Below, one piece after another: positions 56,180 through 64,000 of a DNA stretch of 64,000 nucleotides; position 1 is the stretch's first letter, and the number at the start of each line of letters is the position of its first letter. The notes beneath the pieces were generated by a model. The model did not search any database and was not told where the DNA came from. It was given only the letters and a program-made list of their open reading frames with translations. The stretch is from Prostheceraeus crozeri (Eukaryota; Platyhelminthes; Polycladida; Euryleptidae): positions 1 to 64,000 of the forward strand of contig CAJQUW010012686.1 in NCBI GenBank assembly GCA_907163375.1, in the 5' to 3' direction. Both the position numbers and the translations under genes were made by a program.

Positions 56180-56400
56180 CTAGAGATGGAGTTCCTCTCC
56201 TGAACGCCTGTGCAATAACCGCCGATCATCCGGTGCATAGAGGTTAAAGCGCGATTCTTCGGACCAGAGGATACACCTGAAATGGTTGCCTGAAAAAGTC
56301 CGATTCATTCTCGTTTTCTTCACATTCTTAGTGAGCAGTGGCTTTAATCTTGACTTGTGGGTGTTACAGGCCCGCCCCATTTCGAGGAGCATCAGTCACA
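56180..56400 (-). mobile_element. Tc1-like transposase fragment
   Basis: On minus: HKSRLKPLLTKNVKKTRMNR, then CILWSEESRFNLYAPDDRR and RRSGEEL. These are typical of Tc1 transposases around the first catalytic aspartate, which here reads SEES where SDES is usual. No flanking TIR identified. Confidence 0.75.
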
Positions 56401-56420
56401 ACCTCCTTCGACCATGGAGA

Positions 56421-57285
56421 CCATTGGTCGATGACCATCATCGCTTGTAGCTCTGTAGAGGCCCGCCGACGACTCTGAAGGTCATCATTCTTTAATCTTT
56501 GATCGCTCATCGCCTTTGAGCAGCTCGGACCTTTGGATAATATCCCATTTCTTTGATAGGCGAAGAATCTGGAGAAATCTCAAAATATGAATTGAAAAAT
56601 TGGCATGGGCAAGACTTTATGCCACCAGTTCATGCTTCGTTATTGGCTAAGTAAAATGCTAATTTGCAATCAGTATTTTTTACTTGTTGATATGTATGGT
56701 TTTAGCTATTAAAGTCTCGGAACCAAAACAATGGCAATTAAGCTTTGATTGTATAACAACTAATATCCTTTATCAAATTCCCCGGTCTGAGGTACATTAA
56801 AAAATAATCGAATTTGAATATGATTGAATTGAAGCCTTTTGAAGTTTTGGCGCGACTTACCAATTTTATTGCTGGCTACGCCGCTGCTCAACAGCCACGA
56901 ATTGAAACCGGAAGGCGAAGAGGTCATAAAGATAGACAATCTCGTTGCCAATCCGTGACCATCGCAATAGGCAATTTCCCGAACTTTTCAAAATGTGCCG
57001 TGCAATGAGAGGTTGTAAACAAGACGCGTTATAAATGCATGATGAAGCAAAATGCACAGTTTGAAATTCAAACGAAGACCACGTCTGGAATGCACACTTC
57101 CGCAAGCAGAAATCAATGCACTATTTGTGATGAAGAGGCTATGCGACTTATAAACTCTCGAAGAAATAACTCATATTTCGATCGATTTTCAATCCAACTC
57201 GAGATCATGGTCTTGCACTGGCACGGAGTTCTTTTGTTGTGCTGTGTCAGCTTACCGTGTTGAGCTCGACATGCATGACAATGTG
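56421..57285. other. Intergenic, no gene seen
   Basis: Small frames are present, but none matches a known family. The region ends at the CATGCTT that flanks the next element. Confidence 0.5.
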
Positions 57286-57292
57286 CATGCTT

Positions 57293-57860
57293 CACAGAAT
57301 TAGACAACTTGCCCCTTCTCGAATGGATAATTCATGGACTTCATGTGCCATATATATCTAGAAGTCCATGGATAATTCGTGTATCGCTTGCTATTGGAAA
57401 TGGCAAACAATAAGCTGTCAGCAGAGGAACCAGAGTCAGTGAGAGATGCGTGCGTGCTGTGATATCACTTCGCACACAACAAAACACACACCGATGCCTG
57501 GCTAATATTCAGTGTATCGATTCAGTGTATGCACTATGTAGTAAAGAATGGTGAGAAGACGATGGTGAAATCATCAAGTGAACTAATTTTCGTACGCCTG
57601 CTACTTTTTTAATAATGATCGGAAGAGCCAACATTATGGAGAACACTTGTGCGCAATGATCTGAATTCTTCGACTCTGAAGGAGTTGTGGCAATCGAACG
57701 AAGCACTTTGCTTGAACTCACATTAATCCGCAAGCGACTCACGACTTTTTTTCCTATCTCTGTAAGGTATTGGGAATTCCTTCTTGCCTACTTAGTCGAT
57801 TTCGAATTAATCACACTTCTATCAAACCGAAGCAGAAAAACAAAATATCTAATTCTGTGG
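57293..57860 (-). mobile_element. Second copy of the short TIR transposon at 46881-47489
   Basis: 568 bp, same orientation as the first copy. It starts CACAGAATTAGACAAC and ends taattctgtgg. The flanks CATGCTT (57286-57292) and CATACTT (57861-57867) look like a 7-bp duplication with one change. It is shorter at its left end because it begins at an internal cacagaatta of the first copy. Confidence 0.7.
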
Positions 57861-57867
57861 CATACTT

Positions 57868-58460
57868 AGATGCCAATGTGCATACTGATCATTGGAATCA
57901 TTACTACTATTGTATATTTGCATGCAAAATGACGATGTAAAATCAATTACAACTACATTCTTTTCTATTAGGTGATGCTCTTCAAATCTTTTGGTTCAAT
58001 TTCAAGCGTTAAAAAGCGATGTGGTTTTTGAACAATGCATACGTTACCAAAGAGTGCATACTCACATGTAACTGAACAAGCTGTTACCGATTCGACGCAC
58101 ATCATTTCGATCTCATTTCCTTCTTACTTTTAGAATCCTTCTCTGTCTCATGACATGCAAGCATAAAGTACACTGTAAGCTTGCAATGATGTCACTAAAC
58201 AACTCTAGACATCTCACCACACCTACAATCAGCAGCTTGCTGTCCAATCAGTTGATGTCAGTCCGTTGAGAATAACTCTAAAGGGAGCTATACGTACTAA
58301 CTTGTGCTTTTCGTGCACGTCTTGCGAGAGCACCAGGGTTGCCACTTGCTCTGTATAGACTAGTCTGTAAAGTCTGTAATTGGTCTATTTTTTAATCAGC
58401 ATTTATTTTCAACTAAGCCAGTATTAGCCAGATCTGTTGGTGTTAATTTTGCACACTGCG
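57868..58460. other. Intergenic, no gene seen
   Basis: AT-rich with no recognisable repeat end or gene. Confidence 0.5.
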
Positions 58461-58975
58461 TTAAGGCCGGTTTACATCCGTCTGTATTTTAGCTTCTGTA
58501 TCTACAGAAGTCCCTCTGTTTTACAGAAGGTGGAGTCTGGAATACAGACTAGCTCTCTGTGTATACAGAAGGGTTCACGAGAATAACACAGAAGGCTGAT
58601 TCTACTAAACACAGACGAGTTGAAAGAAACTCAACTCGTCTGTAAATACAGAATCATCTGATTGGCTAATGAGTTACATCGGAGAATGAAGCGTGCGTGT
58701 GAGTGTACTGTACGCGTGTCAAGTCTACAACGCTAGTCATAGAAACAGATCGTTGTTTATCTGAAGTAGACTAGAATGGAAATTGACTCAAGGTCGCGGC
58801 ACATCCGGGGGAACTAAGTTGGGGCATGAACCACCAATGAAAAGATTAGAATCGCACATGTGACTGATTCTAACCCAATCATACAGCGTTGACAAGTGAA
58901 TCTAAGTCAAAATGCGTGCGATTTATGTGCCACCTGTGTATTGCATGAAGTATCACTTCCATTCTAGAGGTTTTA

Positions 58976-59497
58976 TTGTTATCAATTTCTATGACGCTAG
59001 TAGTCAACAACGTATTTTCTGATTTCAATCACGAATTCACGATGATGAACGGCTCTGAGAAAAAAGAAACGCAAATGAACTTTGATGAATCGTTACTGAA
59101 TGGAGTACGAAATCGAAGTTGCCTCTATGACATTAGAAGCAGCGATTATAAAGACAATGTGAAAAGAAGATCAGCATGGGCAGAGATATCTGAGTCGATT
59201 GGAGCTGAGAGTGCTGAAAAGTGTCAATCTCGTTTCCAATGTCTGCGAGGAGAATATAGCCGCCAGAAACGGTCATTGAAGACGAGAAGTGGACAAGCGG
59301 CTACAATTTATCACCAGATGAGTTTTCTCGATAACTTCATCACAGCGAGGAAGAAAACAACGAGTCTCGAGAATGTACGTGAAGATTATGAAAACGTCGC
59401 TCCAGATGGAAGCCAATCCGACAAAAATGATGACAAATCCTTGTATATGGATGAGAGACCGTCGGACTCCAAACGCCGAAGACATGACTCGTTCTAG
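58976..59497 (+). CDS. Harbinger MADF/Myb-like DNA-binding protein
   Basis: The protein has a MADF-type domain: FDESLLNGVRNRSCLYDIRS, DYKDNVKRRSAWAEISESIG and CQSRFQCLRGEYSRQKRSLK. An acidic, then basic tail (SDSKRRRHDSF) follows. In the family this partner imports the transposase into the nucleus and recruits it to the subterminal repeats. The likely start is the MMNGSEKKE methionine pair near 59041, because the upstream part does not resemble homologues. The next frame at 59504 probably belongs to the same gene. Confidence 0.8.
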   Translation: MLSISMTLVVNNVFSDFNHEFTMMNGSEKKETQMNFDESLLNGVRNRSCLYDIRSSDYKDNVKRRSAWAEISESIGAESAEKCQSRFQCLRGEYSRQKRSLKTRSGQAATIYHQMSFLDNFITARKKTTSLENVREDYENVAPDGSQSDKNDDKSLYMDERPSDSKRRRHDSF

Positions 59498-59503
59498 TAT
59501 AAA

Positions 59504-59875
59504 ATGGGCGGGACACTGAAACTGTGTACCAATCTACTAAAAAGTGAAACTAAAGACGAGTGTCAAATATTCTGTGATCTAATTGCTGAAGGACTCAGGT
59601 CAATGCCTTTGGGTATGCGTCACTTCGCTATGCTCAAACATCAAGAGCTTCAATATAGCATTCATCAAGGTCATATAGTTCCGCCCTCTTGCCTACCCAT
59701 ATCACAACAACCGTGTTCGACGGCAACAAGAAAGCAGCCTTCTTTTGAGTCCGATTTTCAGAGTTTTTTAAACTTGCAAAAATATATGATCATTTTTTTC
59801 TTGGATGAAAGTCTTTTCTTAGTGAATTCCATTTGCATAAGCCAACTTAAAATGGAAATAATATTGATAAATTAA
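59504..59875 (+). pseudogene. Probable C-terminal part of the MADF protein
   Basis: Begins just after the stop of the preceding frame. Contains ECQIFCDLIAEGLRSMPLGM, typical of the C-terminal dimerisation helix of MADF proteins, then MLKHQELQYSIHQGH. The rest (after about residue 85) is probably non-coding AT-rich sequence. Either a frameshift or an unrecognised intron separates it from 58976-59497. Confidence 0.55.
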
Positions 59876-60364
59876 TGATGCGATTTATAGAATAATTTGA
59901 TAAGTAAAAAATTTATAATCACCTTATGAACACCCAATCTATTTAACTCAGCTACAAAATATCAATACAAATTATCGTATTAAAACAACAGTAAATGAGA
60001 TTATTACACAACATATTAAACAGCAGCAAATGACCATTATTTTGTTACAAATCATTTCCCATATCATCACATAGATTACTATAATCATAACAATGCAGTC
60101 ATTACATCAGATGAAATTCTGCCATGGTGCACCACCTGCAGGAGAGAGAAAAAAATCAGCAAATTTATCTCTGATCGATATGAGCTCATGTGCCGACATA
60201 TTCGACCCAAGACGACCGATTTCAGAGACGCCTGATATATTATCTTCTCTCCATCGCCCAGGAATAAATGATCCGTCAACACCATCACGATCAACTAAAT
60301 CAGGTGTTAAGTAATTAAGATTTCCATCATTCACAGAAGAATTCTCAATTTGCAATTAATTGTG

Positions 60365-61194
60365 TGAAACGAAAGCTGTTTTTACAAAAGTTTCACAATT
60401 ATCAAAGTCGCAATTGATCGGGCGACTAAACAACCTCCGTCGCATAACTAACACCCCAAAACTGTTTTCAATCAAACGCCGTGCCCTTGACAGACGATAG
60501 TTATACACTTTTCTCGATGTGGAATTAATGCTCGTCCACGAGAAGGAAAAGGACGCATCAAATACTTTTTAAAAGGAAAGCTTCGTCACCGATTATTACG
60601 TAAGGGAGATCAACTTGTTTCACCCACTCGTTCAGGTGGTGGGACGTTGATAGTGTTGTTTTCCAAAAAGCGAAGAAGGTCAGAGTCAAGCATCACCTTC
60701 ACGCCCAGCACTGCCAGAATTTAAATACGTAAACACATACCGTGAATCACCCATTGCTAATACGAGTGTGCTGAATCTGTGTTTATAATTAAAAACTCAG
60801 ATCCTGAAGATTTCGGGCACTGAACGTGGAAATGTTTGCCGTCTATGGCCCCTATACAATGGGGGAAGTTCCAATGTTGCCAGAATCCATCCGCGATTTC
60901 AGACCATTCTTCCTGAATAGATTGACATTTAATATATTTATTGGACATAACATTCCATATTATTTGCCCCGTCTCTCGTAGAATGCAGCTAATCGTCGAT
61001 TGACCGCGGCGGAATCGAAAAGATAGATCCATTTGCGAACATCCAGTAGATAAATACACCAAAAATATAGTTAATCGCTCTTCAGGGGACACTGGCTCTC
61101 TGAAAGAGTTCTTTTGTAAATGGACACGAAGAAGTGACAAAAGATGATCGAATCGCGACGGAACCATACGAAAATATCGAAAATACATTCCCAT
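60365..61194 (-). pseudogene. Harbinger transposase, frameshifted
   Basis: From MGMYFRYFRMVPSRFDHLLS at 61194 the frame runs through VSPEERLTIFLVYLSTGCSQ, FRRGQSTISCILRETG and IGAIDGKHFHV (first catalytic D) to 60757. Downstream, in other frames, are LVLAMGDSRYVF, a GDEAFPFKKYLMRPFP block (second D) and an RLIENSFGVL-like block (catalytic E) near 60420-60480. At least two frame changes and possibly a stop separate them, so the enzyme is dead unless an intron is involved. It would cut at the TIRs and duplicate TTA. Confidence 0.85.
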
Positions 61195-61560
61195 GTGATT
61201 GTCACGTAAATGGGGAATTTAAGCCACGAGTAATTACTCTTCACGTAAATGACAGGCTGGCCGTATCCACTATCGACGTTGTTTCCTACGATATTTTTTT
61301 CTCTCCGTATATACTTGACGTAGCACTCACTGTAAGAACTAGAAAAACACGTTTTCTTGAATCCATAGTTCAAGTATTACAGTCAAACGACTGAAAAATA
61401 CAGACACAAACAGAGACCTTTATGAACAACTTATTTACTTCTGTGAAATGTAATGGATGAATCATTTCCCTTCTGTAAGTCTGTAAAACAGACACGCCAA
61501 CTCTGTGTTTACAAAGCGATCCTTTGTATTGCAAATACAGACGGATGTAAACCGGCCTTT

Positions 61561-62139
61561 ATGGAACCTTATTATTCATTGTGTTTTACTGACTCATCAT
61601 CAAAATTCATCACACACGATCAACGGACATCATGATAAAAAACCGGATGTATTCTCTTTAAAAGTCATATTCATGCTGTGTTAGATCAATTATGTTTATT
61701 TTTAGAATAATCACCTACAGCTTAATAAGTAAATGACCAAAGAATGGATCCAGATATCTTTATACAGTGATCTCTGGATAAGGGGAGCAGTAAAATTGCA
61801 TGTAAAATTCTGTTGTTAAGCGGGAATAAATGTTGCATGGATTTCACACGAGTCCTTTCTTTAATGCATCAATAATTTTAACTTCTGTCCATGGTGTCTG
61901 TCGTCCACGTTCCAAGTGAAAGATATCCGATAATAACATTTTCCCATGTTTTTTCCTTTACATTCATGCAGGCCTATAATAGCAGTGCGACAAGAATCAT
62001 CCTGAACTTCACGTCGCCGATGAGTCTTGATGTTGGAGAAAGATGAGCTGTACACCGTCTGCATGCCTTAAGAAATGTGCGCAGTATACTCTATTCAATT
62101 TGGAAAGGAAATAGAGTCCTTAAATATTCAATAGTCTTT
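61561..62139. other. Intergenic, no gene seen
   Basis: No recognisable element or exon before the hAT-type MITE. Confidence 0.5.
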
Positions 62140-62147
62140 CCTCAAAC

Positions 62148-62880
62148 CAGGGATGCGGAGTCGTAGTCGATGTTCTATCAAATGATAGGACTCCGGGCTA
62201 TAATTAGACCTGAAATATAATACAAACAAATTAATTATCGTCGGACATATAGCTGTCACTGTCTTGATGTCAATTTTCTCCGTCAAGGAAAAGTACAGAG
62301 ACAGCAGTGCATGCAATGCAAAGCTCATAATAGTTGAGGGAATGAACTGTGATAGTGAGAAAATGATTGTCTTTTCACTCGGTGATTTACAATGTAGTAT
62401 TGAAGACAAGCCTTCCTATCCTCGATCACACCTACGCACCAAAGGTCACGTTAGAGACAAAAATGAAATACTAGTTCATTTGAGAGCATTATGCCTCTTA
62501 CCCTCACGTTAATCGTGTGTGATGGCTCCTCCAAAGCGCATATTAAAATCAAATGTGCATTGGAGAATTCATATTTTTCTCACTCATATTTTTGGAGAAG
62601 GATGGGTTCCTGCCTGGTAGAGACTGGAGAAAAACCGTGTGAAGCATACATCACCAAGATGGTATAGAAGCCGAGTCGCATGCATCCAACTTAAAGCGAC
62701 ATTTGATAAACTTTGATCTAAAATGATTGATAATTGATGCAGCAGTGATCACTAAAAATAGGTTCAGGTAAGCCTATATTGATCTATGATAGATGTTAGC
62801 AGTTTCTTTAAAAAACTAGGCTTTATATACTTGCCACCCGGAGTCGGAGTCCTAAAAAATGAAAGGACTCCGCATCCCGG
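62148..62880 (-). mobile_element. hAT-type MITE, second copy (733 bp), opposite orientation
   Basis: Starts CAGGGATGCGGAGTC and ends GACTCCGCATCCCGG. The interior matches 44881-45559 in reverse, including ctccagtctctaccaggcag and the cgattaacgtgaggg block. The flanks CCTCAAAC (62140-62147) and CTTCAAAA (62881-62888) agree at six of eight bases. No transposase. Confidence 0.8.
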
Positions 62881-63066
62881 CTTCAAAACCAACCAGCAAA
62901 TACACCGTACTCATGACGATGATCTTTTAATTTCAAGTGGACCCATGTAGGCCTACGTGATGTCATGCCTTTACAGGTGCGATCTTACGTCTATAATGTG
63001 AGGGTTGCGTATTAATTAACAACAGAAATTAGATAAACGATGCATCAAATTGCCATGCAAAAGATG

Positions 63067-63133
63067 TGCGGCGGGTAGGATTCGAATCTACGACCAAGGT
63101 TAACTAAACCTGTTCTCTAACCAACTGATGAAA
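63067..63133 (-). repeat. tRNA-derived sequence (pseudo-tRNA or SINE head)
   Basis: On minus it reads catcagttggttagagaa (A-box-like) and gtagattcgaatcctac (T arm with the B box gattcgaatcc). The T stem pairs, but the 5' acceptor arm does not match the 3' side (cccgccgc), so it is not a functional tRNA. Confidence 0.6.
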
Positions 63134-63299
63134 GTTTCGATAAAATGTTACTACTAGAAAGCTATCAGAAGCACAGCAAGCAACATAAGCTACTTAAGCT
63201 TAAATGAACTCAGACCCTGCTACTCGTCTTAAGTGGTGAAAGAACCGAGGAGAAATCTCAGCTGTACAGCCACCCGTTTATGCAGAGTGCACTTTAAGT

Positions 63300-63556
63300 C
63301 TTTTTCTAAACTGCTCAGTCGATTTCAATACCAAATTCACGGTGTCATGCGCCTGCCTGTGGGATGCGATACAACTTACCACACGAAGCTATCGCTGAAT
63401 TTTCATCAATTCTCATGTTCCAAAACTAATTTTTCTAAAATGTTCTATCTGTTCCAACACCAAATTCAACGGTGTCATCGCGATGCGCCTACTTTTGTGA
63501 TGCGATACAACTGAACAAAGGCGAAGCCACTGCTGGATTTTTATTAATTCGCATGT
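63300..63556 (+). repeat. Diverged tandem duplication, unit about 129 bp
   Basis: tttttctaaactg at about 63300 recurs as tttttctaaaatg at about 63430. Both are followed by ccaaattca.cggtgtcat, gatgcgatacaact and a gaa(g)cta / gaagcca ... tcatgtt / gcatgtt end. No gene is seen here or in 63560-64000. Confidence 0.75.
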
Positions 63557-64000
63557 TGTACACCAACCTAGCTTCATCAGCAGTTTGGTCACACTTCTCA
63601 GACAGTATGCTACTGACCTCAGTATCACATGAATAAAAATATGTAGTGTGTTTTGATTATAATCAAGGTAAACGTTAGGCGTGGGAGGGCAGTTGCTTCT
63701 TCGGTCACACTCCCTCGGGTGCAGAGCCGTAGTTGGACAATCTGACCTTTTGAACCAGTTTTTAGGAGTCCGCTGTATGGAAGTCTTTCATCCGAGATTC
63801 GATTACAAGGAGTCGACTGGATTTTTAATATACTCGTGCATGTAGGTCTTGCATGTTACACTCCATTCGCTACGAGTATGAACGGGCCACATGACAAACA
63901 GAGCCACTGGGTGGGTGTGCGAATGTGTAGCCTGCAGCGTGCATGCAAGCAGATATCGTAAGACAACAATGATGAAACGAGTTTTACCGAGCTCGGTGAA

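Larger units (their letters stand above)
58464..61557. mobile_element. PIF/Harbinger transposon, nearly full-length (3094 bp)
   Basis: The TIRs begin AGGCCGGTTTACATCCGTCT and the right end is the complement, flanked by TTA at 58461-58463 and 61558-61560. Further copies of cagacg / ctgtatttacagaa motifs lie subterminally. It carries the two genes typical of the superfamily, facing each other: a MADF/Myb-like protein on plus and a DDE transposase on minus. The transposase is frameshifted, so this copy looks inactive. Confidence 0.93.

Noticed and set aside
63067-63133. Functional tRNA gene on minus
   Set aside because: The T arm folds, but the 5' acceptor strand does not match the 3' side.

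Overview
The window looks like animal (metazoan) nuclear DNA, most likely from an invertebrate. It is AT-rich, has spliced genes with GT-AG introns, and is dense in transposable elements: a Polinton, PIF/Harbinger, mariner/Tc1, hAT-type MITEs, Penelope-like elements, a CR1-type LINE and tRNA-derived sequences. I cannot name the species from sequence alone. There is no sign of bacterial or organelle DNA. Conserved host coding sequence is sparse: one partial gene with a ubiquitin-like domain, spread over three exons between 46451 and 50352.

Layout. 1-2560: 5'-truncated CR1-like LINE on the minus strand. 2596-6462: dispersed repeats and a deleted Harbinger element (3723-4957, TTA target duplication). 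6463-27171: a 20.7 kb Polinton with near-identical terminal inverted repeats (TIRs) and a perfect 6-bp target duplication, TGCGCT. An unoccupied paralogous target copy lies at 2996-3260. 27172-36600: repeats, a tRNA-derived SINE-like unit, a Penelope remnant, long palindromes and a roughly 1.85 kb satellite of 30-bp units. About 36600-44510: almost pure poly-C, very probably unreliable sequence. 44560-46330: a Penelope-like remnant split by a hAT-type MITE. 46451-50352: the host gene, with its introns invaded by repeats. 51230-52833: a mariner with foldback structure. 53153-55042: a TIR element stuffed with internal satellites. 55290-57860: mariner and Tc1 remnants and a short TIR element. 58464-61557: a larger Harbinger with both its MADF/Myb-like gene and its transposase. 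62148-62880: second copy of the hAT-type MITE.

The Polinton is the centre of interest. Its plus-strand left half carries the packaging ATPase, integrase with chromodomain, capsid proteins and adenovirus-type protease. Protein-primed DNA polymerase B and a possible TBP-like protein lie on the minus strand. To these it adds unusual cargo: an intact IAP-like UBA-RING protein next to the left TIR, a six-exon gene of unknown function whose five introns are all phase 0, and a control region with two perfect E2F-type sites, an interstitial TTAGGG array and AGGTCA half-sites. Promoters across the element share a TATATAAGG-type box with CCAAT and bZIP (AP-1/CRE) motifs. Between the polymerase and the TBP-like gene lie three hairpins with a constant loop and covarying stems, which I rate as the best candidate for an undescribed element. 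The Polinton looks broken, with roughly ten interruptions, although its TIRs differ by only about two substitutions. Nearby signs of noisy assembly make it uncertain how many interruptions are real.
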